Positions 17,692 through 27,055 are shown, counted from the stretch's first letter. The stretch is 64,000 bases of DNA from Uliginosibacterium gangwonense DSM 18521 (GCF_000373965.1 NZ_KB892846.1:248001-312000); one strand, 5' to 3'. Made by a program: numbers and translations. The notes: generated by a model from the sequence alone, not told the origin.

Positions 17692-18098
17692 AGAACACGA
17701 TCCCCTCCGGGCAAACCACAAGCATGAGCAAGCTGGAGCAGGTATTCAGCCGGATCGAATCTGTTCCAGACTTCTCCGGCCACCAGATCACATCTGTCGC
17801 CTACCGCAACGGATGGGGAGACAGCCCTTTGCACATCGTCAGCGTCTGGGGCGACTGTGAGGCCATCAAGATACTGCTGGATGCAGGAGCAGACATTAAC
17901 GCACAGGGCGAATCCGGTTTTACGCCCCTGCATTACGCTGCAGAACAAAATCACCCCGCAGCGGTGGAACTGCTATTGACCATGGGCGCGAAGCCCCTGA
18001 GAAATGACGACAACGATACCCCACTGGCTCTGGCGGAGAAACTTGGGCACACAAACATCCTCACCATCTTGAAACAATATCTCAGGCAAGCAGAATAA
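17688..18098 (+). CDS. Ankyrin-repeat protein
   Basis: A 136-residue protein with roughly three ankyrin repeats: GDSPLHIVSVWGDCEAIKILLDAGADINAQ, GFTPLHYAAEQNHPAAVELLLTMGAKPL, and DTPLALAEKLGHTNILTILKQYL. No signal peptide or membrane segment, so probably cytoplasmic. The GTG at 17688 overlaps the rhomboid stop, with AGGGGGAGG just upstream; an ATG at 17724 (MSKLEQVF) is an alternative. Coupling to the rhomboid suggests a shared task but no function can be assigned. Confidence 0.8.
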   Translation: MKNTIPSGQTTSMSKLEQVFSRIESVPDFSGHQITSVAYRNGWGDSPLHIVSVWGDCEAIKILLDAGADINAQGESGFTPLHYAAEQNHPAAVELLLTMGAKPLRNDDNDTPLALAEKLGHTNILTILKQYLRQAE

Positions 18099-18170
18099 TT
18101 CGCTCCTGATACCGGCCATACATCCAGAACCACAAGGTTTTGTTGATCAGCAAAATACCCCTTTGGCATT

Positions 18171-18893
18171 TCACTTTTTGGGTTGATACAGCGTTCGTGC
18201 CAGCACAAGGTTGCTGACTCTGGCTGCGCCGCTCATCTTGAGGGTGCGGGCGAGTTCGTTGAGGGTGGCGCCGCTGGTCATCACATCGTCGATCACCAGC
18301 ACATGCAGGCCCGTTACTGGCTGGCGACAGCGAAAGGCGCCACGCACAGCGCGCAGGCGTTCTTTTTGGCGCAGCCCTTCCAGGCGCGGGGTGTCGGTAT
18401 CGCGCACCACCAGATCGAGCGCCAGTTTTGTTGGACTGGGCAGATGGCGACGCAGGGCGCGGGCGAGTTCTGCAGCCTGATTGAAGCCCCGTTCGGCCAG
18501 CCTTGAGGCATGCAGGGGCATGGGGATGATGAGGTCCGGCGCCGCAAACGCGCTGCAGCGTTCTGCCAGCCTGTGCGCCAGCCAGTCGAGCTGGGCAAAG
18601 CCGGTACCGTGTTTGAGGGCTAGCACCATCTCCCGCATGGGGGTGGCGTAGGCAAACAGTGCCTGCGAAGCTTCAAAGTGCGGGGTGCGCTTCAGGCAGC
18701 GCCCACACAGCAAGCCCTGTGGAGAGGGCAAGGCGCAGCAGGGGCAGGATGCGCGGGCATCAAGCCAGGGCAACAGAGGAGTACAATGCGCGCAAACAGC
18801 CTCGGCCCCAGCGTTTTCATCGCAGACGAAACAGTCTCGCGGCCAACTTGCAGCCCAAAACCGAGTTACCCACGCTGAAAGTGTGTTTGACAA
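18171..18893 (-). CDS. comF: ComF family phosphoribosyltransferase-like protein
   Basis: A 240-residue protein with an N-terminal zinc-ribbon-like Cys array ([25 protein letters not shown]) and a C-terminal PRTase domain with [19 protein letters not shown] as the PRPP-binding loop. ComF is needed for late steps of DNA uptake in competent bacteria; exact chemistry is unknown. No ATG lies near the conserved start: the reading extends upstream across bioB, so a TTG at 18893 with GGAAAGG 8 nt before is chosen. Confidence 0.85.
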   Translation of the reverse strand: MSNTLSAWVTRFWAASWPRDCFVCDENAGAEAVCAHCTPLLPWLDARASCPCCALPSPQGLLCGRCLKRTPHFEASQALFAYATPMREMVLALKHGTGFAQLDWLAHRLAERCSAFAAPDLIIPMPLHASRLAERGFNQAAELARALRRHLPSPTKLALDLVVRDTDTPRLEGLRQKERLRAVRGAFRCRQPVTGLHVLVIDDVMTSGATLNELARTLKMSGAARVSNLVLARTLYQPKK

Positions 18894-18957
18894 GCTTTTG
18901 GCCTTTCCCGGATCATTATCCGTTTCTGGATTCACCGCCTCAGAAGGATTTCTTTTT

Positions 18958-19953
18958 ATGAGCACCTGCTCCACTGTCGAACAACCCGTCGCCTTCCACC
19001 GTCCCGCCGCCGTGCCTGCGGATGCAGAATGGACGACTGACTCCGTGGCAGCGCTCTTCGAGTTGCCGTTCAACGATCTGATTTTCCGTGCCCAACAAGT
19101 GCACCGCGCCCATTTTGACCCGAATGCGGTGCAATGTTCCACCCTGTTATCCATCAAGACCGGTGGCTGCTCAGAAGACTGCAGCTACTGCTCGCAATCC
19201 AAGCGCTACAAGACCGGCCTGGAATCCGAGCCGCTGATGAGCCTGGACGAAGTGCTGAAGATGGCCGAAGCCGCCAAGACCAAGGGCGCTACCCGCTTCT
19301 GCATGGGTGCCGCGTGGCGCAGCCCCAAGGAAAAAGACCTGGAGCCGGTGCTGGAGATGGTGCGTGAGGTCAAAAAGCTCGGTATCGAAACCTGTGTCAC
19401 GCTGGGCATGCTCAAGGAAGGTCAGGCTGAACGCCTGAAGGAAGCCGGGCTGGACTACTACAACCACAACCTGGATACCGCACGCGAGTTCTACAGCGAA
19501 GTCATCACCACCCACACGATTGACGACCGCCTGGCCACCATCGACAAGGTACGCGGCGCAGGCATCAAGGTTTGCGCCGGTGGCATCGTCGGTATGGGCG
19601 AGAATCGCCGGGCGCGGGCCGTGCTGATCGCCCAGCTTGCCAACCTGAACCCGCCGCCCGAATCCGTGCCCATCAACAGCCTCGTGCGCATTGAAGGCAC
19701 GCCGCTGGATAAGGTTGCAGCCCTCGACCCGCTGGAATTCGTACGCACCATCGCCGTGGCCCGCATCACCATGCCCGAGAGCTATGTGCGTTTGTCCGCC
19801 GGGCGCCAGCAGATGGGTGAAGCCATTCAGGCGCTGTGCTATCTGGCAGGGGCCAACTCGATCTTCACGGGCGACCGCCTGCTCACCACCGACAACACCT
19901 CGGAAGGTGAAGACGCAGCGCTGTTTGCCAAGCTGGGGATCAAGGCGGTTTGA
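18958..19953 (+). CDS. bioB: Biotin synthase
   Basis: A 331-residue radical-SAM enzyme that inserts sulfur into dethiobiotin. The 4Fe-4S cluster motif C-x3-C-x2-C is [13 protein letters not shown] (about residues 64-76). The second-cluster region includes [16 protein letters not shown] and the conserved Arg-containing VRIEGTPL. The ATG at 18958 has AGAAGGA upstream; longer in-frame readings start inside comF. Divergent from comF across a 64-bp region that must hold both promoters. Confidence 0.97.
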   Translation: MSTCSTVEQPVAFHRPAAVPADAEWTTDSVAALFELPFNDLIFRAQQVHRAHFDPNAVQCSTLLSIKTGGCSEDCSYCSQSKRYKTGLESEPLMSLDEVLKMAEAAKTKGATRFCMGAAWRSPKEKDLEPVLEMVREVKKLGIETCVTLGMLKEGQAERLKEAGLDYYNHNLDTAREFYSEVITTHTIDDRLATIDKVRGAGIKVCAGGIVGMGENRRARAVLIAQLANLNPPPESVPINSLVRIEGTPLDKVAALDPLEFVRTIAVARITMPESYVRLSAGRQQMGEAIQALCYLAGANSIFTGDRLLTTDNTSEGEDAALFAKLGIKAV

Positions 19954-19956
19954 CAT

Positions 19957-19988
19957 CGCATATCCATTCCCTCAGGAATGGATATGCG
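19957..19988 (+). terminator. Hairpin immediately after bioB
   Basis: CGCATATCCATTCC (19957-19970) pairs perfectly with GGAATGGATATGCG (19975-19988) around CTCA, starting 4 nt past the bioB stop. No U-run follows, so it may act as an mRNA-stability hairpin or partial terminator. Confidence 0.5.
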
Positions 19989-20093
19989 CATCCTTAACGG
20001 GGTGGCAAGGCGCCCGTCTTGTCCACAATGTCAAATTCATAGCGGGGTTTTGTTGAAAATGCAGCGCCCCGGCTGATCAATTGGGAATCCAGC

Positions 20094-21332
20094 ATGTCGG
20101 CCATCGAAGTCGCCAAAACAGATTTGTTCTACGCCGGGGTGGTCATGCTCACCGGTGTGGCCTGCAGCATCGTCGCCAAACGTCTGCGCGTGCCAGACAT
20201 TGTGCTCTACCTGCTCGCGGGCATGGCGCTCGGCCCGGCGCTGTTCGGTGTCGTGCATGTTCCGGCTGATGGCACGCTCAACCAGTTGATCCTTACCTTT
20301 GGCGCCAGCTACCTGCTCTTTGACGGCGGCGCCTCGCTGCGTTTCAAGGTGCTCAAGGAAGTGTGGATCACCATCGTCATCATCTCCACGCTGGGGGTGC
20401 TGGTGACCGGAGCAATCACCGCGAGTGCAGCCTGGGCCTTCGGCATCCCGGCCATGACCGCCCTGCTGCTCGGTGCGGCAATCGCCTCGACCGACCCGGC
20501 AACTCTGGTGCCAATCTTCAAGCAAGTCCCCATCAAAGACCGTGTGGCGCAGACTGTGATGAGCGAATCCGCCTTCAACGACGCCATGGGGGCGATTGCC
20601 ACCTTCTCGGTACTCGGGCTGGTGATGGGCAGTGGCGAAGGCTTCTCGATTGGCGCCAGCCTCAAGGAACTGCTCTGGCAGGCGGGGTTGGGGATCGTGA
20701 TTGGCGGCGTCGCCGGGTATGCCGCATGCGTATTGATTGCGCATGAGAAATTCGGCTTCATGCGCGAACACCTGCCACTGGTCACGCTCATGGCAGTCAT
20801 CGGTGCCTATCTCACCGCTGATGGCATGCAATCCTCCGGTTTCATGGCGGTTTTCGTGTTTGGCATCATGATCGGCAACAAGGAGAGCTTCGGCTTTGCG
20901 CTCGAAGATCACGAACAGGAGAATCTGGAAGACTTCATCGGCACCACTACGCTGATCATGCGCATGTTCATCTTCATCCTGCTCGGCTCGCAGGTTGACT
21001 TTGCGCTGCTCAAGACCTGCTGGCAGGCGGGGCTGGCCACTGTGCTGGTATTCATGTTCATCGCCCGCCCGCTTACCGTGTTCATCTGCGCCGGGGTGGA
21101 TCGCCGCGCCAAGTGGTCGCTGCGGGAACTCCTGTTCATGAGCTGGACGCGCGAGACGGGGGTGATCCCCGCTGCGCTTGCAGGCATGCTGGTCGGCATG
21201 AAGGTGCCGGGCGCCGAAGTGGTCAGCGCGATCACCTTCATCGCCATCCTGATGACCATTCTAATCCAGGCGCCCACCACTGAATGGCTGGCGGGCAAAC
21301 TCGGCTTGCTGGCCGACGAAGCCAAGCGCTGA
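20094..21332 (+). CDS. Sodium/proton (CPA-type) antiporter
   Basis: A 412-residue inner-membrane transporter with about 12 hydrophobic segments. Family landmarks are RVPDIVLYLLAGMALGP in helix 2, LLFDGGASLRF, GAAIASTDPATLVPIF (the S-T-D-P motif of the discontinuous ion-binding helix) and ESAFNDAMGA, whose Asp is a candidate ion ligand. NhaP/KefB-like; ion selectivity cannot be read. GGAATCC precedes the ATG. It lies between bioB and a BioC-like methyltransferase. Confidence 0.85.
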   Translation: MSAIEVAKTDLFYAGVVMLTGVACSIVAKRLRVPDIVLYLLAGMALGPALFGVVHVPADGTLNQLILTFGASYLLFDGGASLRFKVLKEVWITIVIISTLGVLVTGAITASAAWAFGIPAMTALLLGAAIASTDPATLVPIFKQVPIKDRVAQTVMSESAFNDAMGAIATFSVLGLVMGSGEGFSIGASLKELLWQAGLGIVIGGVAGYAACVLIAHEKFGFMREHLPLVTLMAVIGAYLTADGMQSSGFMAVFVFGIMIGNKESFGFALEDHEQENLEDFIGTTTLIMRMFIFILLGSQVDFALLKTCWQAGLATVLVFMFIARPLTVFICAGVDRRAKWSLRELLFMSWTRETGVIPAALAGMLVGMKVPGAEVVSAITFIAILMTILIQAPTTEWLAGKLGLLADEAKR

Positions 21333-21337
21333 ACACG

Positions 21338-22225
21338 ATGGCTGCGCCCGAAGACTTCGCACTCGACCCCACCCTGCTACGCCGCCGCTTTGCGGCGAGT
21401 GCCCGGCATGCGCAGGAGGCGGACTTCCTCGCCCGCGAAGTTGCCAGCCGCATGGTCGAGCGGCTCGATTACATCCGCATCGAGCCGCGCCGCATCCTTG
21501 ACCTGGGCTGCGGCCACGGGGCCGATCTGCCCCTACTCGCCCAGCGTTACCCGCAGGCCGAGCGCATCGGGCTGGACTTCGCCCTACCCCTGCTCAATCT
21601 GGCACGGGAGGAGCGGAGCTTCTTTCAGCGCCTGCTCGGCAAAGCGCGTAGCCCCGCGCTGCTCTGTGCCGATGCCGCCGCCCTACCCCTGGCGCGGGCC
21701 AGTGTGCAGTTGGTATGGAGCAATCTGCTGCTCAACTGGTTGAGCGATCCACTACCCGCCTTCCGTGAATGTCATCGCGTGCTGGAAGTAGGCGGGCTGC
21801 TCATGTTCGCCACCCTGGGGCCGGATACCCTCAAGGAACTCCGCACCGCCCTGCCTGCCCATGTGGGTGAGCGGGTGCATCGCTTCATCGACATGCATGA
21901 CCTAGGCGACGCGCTCGTGCAGGCAGGGTTCAGCGACCCGGTGATGGACATGCAGACCCTCACCCTGACCTATGACGATCTGGACAGCCTGTTGCGTGAT
22001 CTGCGCCACGCAGGCGCCAACAACGCGGCCACCACGCGCCCTAGGGGCTTATCCGGCAAGCAAGGCTGGCTCAATGCCCGCAAGCAACTCGACACGCTCC
22101 GCCAGGAAGGCCGCATGCCTGCCACAGTCGAACTCGTCTTCGGCCACGCCTGGAAAGCTGCTCCCAAGCAGGCCGAAGACGGGCGGGCCGTCATCCAGTT
22201 TCAGCCACGCCCCGGCAAAGCGTAA
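21338..22225 (+). CDS. bioC: BioC-like malonyl-ACP O-methyltransferase
   Basis: A 295-residue SAM-dependent methyltransferase. Motif I is ILDLGCGHGADLPLL (about residues 47-61); post motifs GLDFALPLL, CADAAALPLARASVQLVWSN and the hallmark NLLLNWLSDP follow, as in BioC/NdufAF5-type enzymes. BioC methylates malonyl-ACP to start biotin's pimelate moiety, which fits a bioB gene 1.4 kb upstream on the same strand. Related methyltransferases exist, so bioC is likely but not certain. The ATG is 5 nt after the antiporter stop. Confidence 0.75.
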   Translation: MAAPEDFALDPTLLRRRFAASARHAQEADFLAREVASRMVERLDYIRIEPRRILDLGCGHGADLPLLAQRYPQAERIGLDFALPLLNLAREERSFFQRLLGKARSPALLCADAAALPLARASVQLVWSNLLLNWLSDPLPAFRECHRVLEVGGLLMFATLGPDTLKELRTALPAHVGERVHRFIDMHDLGDALVQAGFSDPVMDMQTLTLTYDDLDSLLRDLRHAGANNAATTRPRGLSGKQGWLNARKQLDTLRQEGRMPATVELVFGHAWKAAPKQAEDGRAVIQFQPRPGKA

Positions 22226-22263
22226 AATCCGGCATATTCCCTGCACACAGGAGCCGTGCAACA

Positions 22264-22698
22264 ATGAATGAGCCAATTTACTTCTATACAAAATCTGGGC
22301 CATTCTACGAACTCTCAAATTTTGCTCCTTATGGCTTTGCCTTGGATGGCGCATACTGGCCCACGGTAGAGCATTATTTTCAAGCGCAGAAATTCACTGA
22401 CGCGGCCTACAAAGAGCGAATCCGAACCGCAAAAAAGCCAAAAGAGGCACGGGCTCTCGGTCAAAGCCGCCAGCATCCCATTCATCCGGAGTGGGACCTG
22501 CTCCGCGAACAAGTCATGCTCAAGGCCCTGCGCCTGAAATTTGAGAACCCCAAGCTCAGGGATATTTTACGAAGTACGGGACAAGCCGCTTTGGTAGAGG
22601 CATCTCCTTTTGATTATTTCTGGGGTGCAGGTCACGATGGAAGTGGACAAAACCGACTAGGGCGCTTACTGGAACAAATTCGCCAAGAGATTCAATAA
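22264..22698 (+). CDS. NADAR (YbiA-like) domain protein
   Basis: A 144-residue single NADAR domain. Family motifs are [57 protein letters not shown] and [25 protein letters not shown] proteins include an N-glycosidase acting on riboflavin intermediates and hydrolases that remove ADP-ribose from guanine in nucleic acid. The gene looks AT-richer than its neighbours, hinting at acquisition. AGGAG lies 10 nt before the ATG. A macrodomain gene follows 28 nt later. Confidence 0.88.
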   Translation: MNEPIYFYTKSGPFYELSNFAPYGFALDGAYWPTVEHYFQAQKFTDAAYKERIRTAKKPKEARALGQSRQHPIHPEWDLLREQVMLKALRLKFENPKLRDILRSTGQAALVEASPFDYFWGAGHDGSGQNRLGRLLEQIRQEIQ

Positions 22699-22726
22699 CG
22701 CAACAGAAGGAATAGGAGGAGTGCAC

Positions 22727-23224
22727 ATGCGCCTCAGCGCCTGCCAAGCCGATATCACCACGCTCGCCATTGATGCCATCGTCAACGCCGCCAACACCAG
22801 CCTGCTCGGTGGCGGAGGCGTGGATGGCGCCATTCACCGTTCGGCTGGCCCGGAACTGGTGGCCGAATGCCGTATGCTGAATGGTTGCAAAACGGGGCAA
22901 GCCAAAATCACTCGGGGCTATCATCTGCCCGCACGCCACGTCATCCACACTGTCGGCCCGGTCTGGCAGGATGGCCTGCATGGCGAGCCGGAACTCCTCG
23001 CAGCTTGCTATCGCAACAGTATGCTGTTGGCACAGCAGCATGGACTGGCGCGCATCGCCTTCCCGGCCATCAGCACCGGTGTTTATCGCTACCCGCCGCA
23101 AGATGCCGCCCACATTGCGGTGGCTACCGTCAAAGCCTGCGCAGCAGAATGCCCCGCTGTGGAAGAAGTGATCTTCTGTTGCTTCATGGATCGTGATCTC
23201 GCCTTTTATCAGGAGTTGCTGTGA
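22727..23224 (+). CDS. Macrodomain ADP-ribose hydrolase (YmdB/MacroD-like)
   Basis: A 165-residue macrodomain. The ADP-ribose pocket appears as [22 protein letters not shown] (from position Ile to Ile in the sequence: [11 protein letters not shown] then [10 protein letters not shown]), with [10 protein letters not shown] and [12 protein letters not shown] forming the distal-ribose and diphosphate loops. Such enzymes release acetate from O-acetyl-ADP-ribose or ADP-ribose from acidic residues. The ATG at 22727 is preferred to GTG at 22721 because AGGAGG is 6-7 nt away. It overlaps the next gene by GTGA. Confidence 0.92.
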   Translation: MRLSACQADITTLAIDAIVNAANTSLLGGGGVDGAIHRSAGPELVAECRMLNGCKTGQAKITRGYHLPARHVIHTVGPVWQDGLHGEPELLAACYRNSMLLAQQHGLARIAFPAISTGVYRYPPQDAAHIAVATVKACAAECPAVEEVIFCCFMDRDLAFYQELL

Positions 23225-23850
23225 GACCTGCCTCACCCATCTGGCTGTTTGATCTGGACGACACGCTGCACAACGCCAGCGCCCACATCTTCCCGCAGAT
23301 CAATACAGCCATGACACGCTATCTGGCCGAGCACCTCACCGTTGACGATGCCACCGCCAATGCCCTGCGCATGAAGTATTGGCGCAAATACGGCGCCACC
23401 ATGCTTGGCATGTTGCGCGAACACCGCACGAATCCCCGCCATTTTCTCTATCACACCCATCAGTTCGAAAATCTGGCTGAACTCGTCGTGTTTGACCGCG
23501 CCCTGCTCACCCACCTGCGCCATCTGCCGGGGCGGCGCTACCTTTTTTCCAACGCCCCGCGTGCTTATCTTGATGGCATATTGCGCATCACTGGGCTGCA
23601 CCGCGTGCTGCATGGCAGTTTTTCGATTGAAGACCTTGGCTTCCATCCCAAGCCCCAACCACAAGCCTATATCCATGTGTTGCGCCAGTTGCGGGTCGCT
23701 CCGGCACGCTGCATCATGGTTGAAGATTCTGCAGCCAATCTGCGCGAAGCCAAGCGCCTGGGCATGCGCACGATCTGGATCAGCCGAGCCGCCAAACGCC
23801 CCGCCTGGGTGGATCAAAAAATCACTTCCGCCCGCCTGTTACGTGCCTGA
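23221..23850 (+). CDS. HAD-superfamily pyrimidine 5'-nucleotidase
   Basis: A 209-residue HAD hydrolase. Motif I is [11 protein letters not shown] (nucleophile and acid Asp), motif II is the [11 protein letters not shown] Ser/Asn region, and motif IV is [19 protein letters not shown]. The C1-cap resembles SDT1/pyrimidine 5'-nucleotidases that dephosphorylate UMP/CMP. The start is GTG overlapping the macrodomain stop, so it is translated with it. It could clear nucleotide products, but that link is inference. Confidence 0.85.
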   Translation: MRPASPIWLFDLDDTLHNASAHIFPQINTAMTRYLAEHLTVDDATANALRMKYWRKYGATMLGMLREHRTNPRHFLYHTHQFENLAELVVFDRALLTHLRHLPGRRYLFSNAPRAYLDGILRITGLHRVLHGSFSIEDLGFHPKPQPQAYIHVLRQLRVAPARCIMVEDSAANLREAKRLGMRTIWISRAAKRPAWVDQKITSARLLRA

Positions 23851-23964
23851 AACTGTCACAAAGGCCTGCTATTCTGCCTCCCATCAACCTTGGCGCCCAC
23901 CCCTGCCAAAATGGCTGCAAACGCTGAAATGGCGCGGCTTCCCGCGTTCATCTCAAATTAATCC

Positions 23965-23993
23965 TTGACCTTGGCCGCGTTATTGTCCATAAT
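23965..23993 (+). promoter_or_regulatory. Sigma-70 promoter of the tRNA-fMet genes
   Basis: TTGACC (23965-23970), a 17-nt spacer, then CATAAT (23988-23993), 13 nt before the mature tRNA 5' end. Near-consensus hexamers with ideal spacing. Confidence 0.7.
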
Positions 23994-24006
23994 GCTGTTT
24001 CTCTGA

Positions 24007-24083
24007 CGCGGGGTGGAGCAGTCTGGCAGCTCGTCGGGCTCATAACCCGAAGGTCACAGGTTCAAATCCTGTCCCCGCAACCA
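24007..24083 (+). tRNA. Initiator tRNA-Met (CAT), copy 1
   Basis: A 77-nt cloverleaf with encoded CCA. The anticodon loop reads CTCATAA, flanked by the three consecutive G:C pairs (GGG/CCC) of initiator tRNAs. The acceptor stem CGCGGGG/CCCCGCA leaves the first base unpaired (C1 with A72), the mark of formyl-methionyl initiator tRNA. Confidence 0.96.
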
Positions 24084-24146
24084 AATACCTGCTGGTAAAA
24101 AATCAATCTGTTTGATTGGTGTTTTTACTTTGCAAAGAAACTCCGA

Positions 24147-24223
24147 CGCGGGGTGGAGCAGTCTGGCAGCTCGTCGGGCTCATAACCCGAAGGTCACAGG
24201 TTCAAATCCTGTCCCCGCAACCA
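24147..24223 (+). tRNA. Initiator tRNA-Met (CAT), copy 2
   Basis: Identical to copy 1 over all 77 nt, 63 nt downstream, with a matching GA just before the 5' end. The spacer can fold (GTAAAAA/TTTTTAC outer arms). Both copies are probably cotranscribed. Confidence 0.96.
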
Positions 24224-24231
24224 GTAAGATC

Positions 24232-24263
24232 AAAATGGGTTCAGCTTTGGCTGAGCCCATTTT
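24232..24263 (+). terminator. Rho-independent terminator after the tRNA genes
   Basis: AAAATGGGTTCAGC (24232-24245) pairs with GCTGAGCCCATTTT (24250-24263), with one G-T pair, around TTTG, followed by GTTTTC. Confidence 0.85.
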
Positions 24264-24338
24264 GTTTTCTGAATGCAATCGGTTTATGCACAAAAAATAA
24301 GCCAGGCAAGCTGCTTGGCCCTGTCGCCTGATTCAGTA

Positions 24339-24830
24339 TTACACGCTCATTGCAGATTCTTCTGCTCTATCCATGCAAAGCTTCCCGCCAGTCAGCCGGA
24401 TCAGACGCTGATTGTCTGAACCCCGCCAGGGCAGCGTGTTGGGAGTGCCTTGAAGAAAAGGCCCGTCAATCAGCACATCCACATCCCTCAGAAGCTCAAG
24501 GCCTTTGATATCTTCATACCGGTAACCCGTCCACATCCAGATATCCTTTTCAGGGTAGCGGATCTTGAACTGGCGGCACAGATCGGCAATCGCTTCACGG
24601 TTTGCCGGAAAAAGCGGGTCACCGCCACTCAGGCTCAAGCCATCGTGGCTGTCACACAAATCAAGAATTCTGTCGCGTACCTCTTGCGTAAAGGGCGAAC
24701 CGGCAAGCCGGTTCCAGCAGGAGGTATTATGACAACCGGGACAGGCATGCAGGCAGCCCGTCACGAAGAGCGTGACGCGCAAGCCCTCGCCATTGACCAC
24801 GTCACAGGTGTAATAGCGATCATAGTTCAT
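24339..24830 (-). CDS. nrdG: Anaerobic ribonucleotide reductase activating protein
   Basis: A 163-residue radical-SAM activase that places the glycyl radical on NrdD. The cluster motif C-x3-C-x2-C is TGCLHACPGCHN (about residues 25-36). Other landmarks are SLSGGDPLFPANREAI and DIWMWTGYRYEDI. The ATG at 24830 overlaps the nrdD stop (ATGA), so the two are translationally coupled. Family fit and context agree. Confidence 0.95.
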   Translation of the reverse strand: MNYDRYYTCDVVNGEGLRVTLFVTGCLHACPGCHNTSCWNRLAGSPFTQEVRDRILDLCDSHDGLSLSGGDPLFPANREAIADLCRQFKIRYPEKDIWMWTGYRYEDIKGLELLRDVDVLIDGPFLQGTPNTLPWRGSDNQRLIRLTGGKLCMDRAEESAMSV

Positions 24831-26965
24831 GGCTGAGTAGCCAGATGCTTGACCCGGCGCATCACTTCCTTCTGCTTGCCCGCGTTGAACGGGCGGGCAT
24901 TGGGGCTACCCAGATAACCGCAGACGCGCCGCGTGACCGAGAGGCTGGCTCCATCCTGGTTGCCACATTGCGGGCAGGTAAAGCCTTCGGCGGTGGCATG
25001 CGCCTCGCCCATGAATCCGCATTTGCCACAGGAATCCACAGGGGTATTGGTGCCAAAATAGGGAACGCTCTCCACAGCATGATCCCATATCCGTTCAAGC
25101 GCCTTGAGGTTGTGACGCATATTGGGCAACTCCACATAAGTAATATGCCCACCAGAAGCACACTCCGCAAAACCCTTTTCGAACTCGATCTTCTCGAAAG
25201 GTGTGACCTTGCGCGCCACATCCAGATGGAATGAGTTGGTGTAGTAACCCTTGTCCGTCACCCCCGGCAATACGCCATAGAGGGCAGCATCCAGCTTACA
25301 AAAACGATGACACAGGGATTCGCTGGGCGTGGAGTACAGCGAAAAGCCCCAGCCGGATTCAGCCTTCCAGCGTTGCGTAGCCTCAGCCAGATGCGCAACC
25401 ACCTTCTTGAGGAAGACTTGCGCCTCCGGATGATCAAACGGATGTGCGCCGTCAAACATCAGCATGCCAACTTCATGTAGGCCAATAAAGCCGAGCGAAA
25501 CCGATGAACGCCCATCCTTGAAGAGCGGCAGAATGTCATCATCAGGCTTCAGGCGCACGCCAAAGGCCCCTTCGGTATAAAGAATCGGGGCGATATTGGC
25601 CTTGACGCCTTCAAGCCGGTGGATTCTGATCATCAGCGCTTTATGGGCAAGCTCCAGCATTTCGTCCAGCAGCTTGAAGAACAGGGCCTGATCCTGCTTG
25701 ACCTTGATGGCAATGCGCGGCAGATTGACGCTGACAACGCCAAGATTGTTGCGCCCCGAGAGCACTTCCTGCCCCTGCTCATCCTGCCACACAGACAGAA
25801 AACTGCGGCACCCCATCGGGGACACCGGCACAGAAGAACCGGTAAGCTGGCGATTAAGCTTGGCGGAAATGATATCGGGATACATGCGCTTGGAGGCACA
25901 CTCCAGCGCCAGTTGCTTGACGTCGTAATTGGGATCACTAGGCTTGAGGTTCAGGCCGTCTTCAATAAAGAACACCAGTTTGGGGAAGACCGGCGTGATA
26001 CCTTCCTTGCCCAGCCCCTTGATGCGTACCTGCAAAATGGCTTTTTGCACAGCACGTGCCTGCCAGCTCGTGCCCATCCCAAAAGAGAAGGTGACAAAGG
26101 GCTGCTGCCCGTTTGAGCTGAACAGGGTGTTGATCTCATACTCGCAGGCCTGAATCCCGTCGTAGGTTTCTTTCTCGGTCCGCTCCCGCGCATAGCGCAG
26201 CGGATCGGGAATGCCATACTGCCGGGCAATTTCCAGATTCTTTTCGTAAGTCTTCTGCACATACGGCGCCAAGGTCTCATCAATATTCGGGATCGTCGTT
26301 CCACCGTATTGATGGCTGGCCACCTGGGCAATGATCTGAGAAGTCACCGCGCAGGCCACCCCCACTGATTTCGGGCTCTCGATACCTGCATTTCCCAAAT
26401 GGAAACCGTGCTCCAGCATGCCCTTGAGATCCACCAGACAGCAGTTGGTAAAGGGCAGGAAAGGAGAATAATCCAGATCATGAAAATGCAGATCCCCATC
26501 GTTATGGGCCTGCATCAGATCCTTGGGCAGAAAATTCCCGGCAAACTGCTTGGAGACAATCCCCGCCATCAGGTCGCGCATCACAGGAAATACGTTGGCA
26601 TCCTTGTTGGCGTTCTCGGTGATGGCGTCCTCATCAGTCTTATCCACCAGCCCCATCAACTGCGCATGCAGCACCGAACCTCTGACGCGAATGCTATCCC
26701 GGTCATGGCGGTACTCGATGTACAAACGGGCAACCTCCGGGTAGTTGTGCATCAGGGCATTCTCGACATGTTGCTGAATCGTCGGAATATCGAGCGAACT
26801 ACCATCGCTCCGTCGGCATAGCGCCTCCACCTCGGCAGCTACAGCCAATGCCACGGCATTCGGGTTGGGAACGTGCGCAGCCTCGGCCGCCTTGCGGCAA
26901 GCCGTTGCAATCTTGAGGATATCGAAAGGCGCAGTCGTACCGTCCCGTTTAAGCACTTGCAGCAT
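24827..26965 (-). CDS. nrdD: Anaerobic ribonucleoside-triphosphate reductase (class III)
   Basis: A 712-residue oxygen-sensitive reductase. N-terminal ATP cone (LQVLKRDGTTAPFDILKIA), a ten-stranded barrel with FHDLDYSPFLPFTNCCLVDL, C-terminal zinc site (CGKCG...CPQCG) and the glycyl radical site in RRVCGYLGSPNARPFN. It makes dNTPs without oxygen using formate. The ATG at 26965 has GGAG 6 nt upstream; a TTG six codons earlier has none. The promoter region carries NrdR-like and FNR-like sites. Confidence 0.96.
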   Translation of the reverse strand: MLQVLKRDGTTAPFDILKIATACRKAAEAAHVPNPNAVALAVAAEVEALCRRSDGSSLDIPTIQQHVENALMHNYPEVARLYIEYRHDRDSIRVRGSVLHAQLMGLVDKTDEDAITENANKDANVFPVMRDLMAGIVSKQFAGNFLPKDLMQAHNDGDLHFHDLDYSPFLPFTNCCLVDLKGMLEHGFHLGNAGIESPKSVGVACAVTSQIIAQVASHQYGGTTIPNIDETLAPYVQKTYEKNLEIARQYGIPDPLRYARERTEKETYDGIQACEYEINTLFSSNGQQPFVTFSFGMGTSWQARAVQKAILQVRIKGLGKEGITPVFPKLVFFIEDGLNLKPSDPNYDVKQLALECASKRMYPDIISAKLNRQLTGSSVPVSPMGCRSFLSVWQDEQGQEVLSGRNNLGVVSVNLPRIAIKVKQDQALFFKLLDEMLELAHKALMIRIHRLEGVKANIAPILYTEGAFGVRLKPDDDILPLFKDGRSSVSLGFIGLHEVGMLMFDGAHPFDHPEAQVFLKKVVAHLAEATQRWKAESGWGFSLYSTPSESLCHRFCKLDAALYGVLPGVTDKGYYTNSFHLDVARKVTPFEKIEFEKGFAECASGGHITYVELPNMRHNLKALERIWDHAVESVPYFGTNTPVDSCGKCGFMGEAHATAEGFTCPQCGNQDGASLSVTRRVCGYLGSPNARPFNAGKQKEVMRRVKHLATQP

Positions 26966-27024
26966 CAAAGTCTCCGCAGACAAGAAGAACCTGTTTGAGT
27001 TGTAGGTCGAGGTGACCGACGCGG

Positions 27025-27030
27025 ATTATA
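27025..27030 (-). promoter_or_regulatory. -10 element of nrdDG
   Basis: TATAAT on the minus strand. No good -35 is present 17 nt upstream; that position lies under the first NrdR-like palindrome, consistent with activator dependence and repressor overlap. Confidence 0.5.
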
Positions 27031-27040
27031 GTCGCTTCAA

Positions 27041-27055
27041 ACTACAATAGGTAGT
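27041..27055 (-). promoter_or_regulatory. NrdR-like box 1 upstream of nrdD
   Basis: ACTAC-AATAG-GTAGT, a palindrome sharing TAGGTAGT with box 2. It covers the expected -35 position of nrdD. Confidence 0.55.

Noticed and set aside
18894-19157. A longer ComF protein reaching into bioB
   Set aside because: That part is antisense to the conserved BioB N-terminus; the TTG at 18893 has a ribosome site and leaves a normal-length ComF.
24007-24223. tRNA pair as an integration site for a genomic island
   Set aside because: No integrase, direct repeat of the tRNA 3' end, or foreign-looking block is seen next to it.
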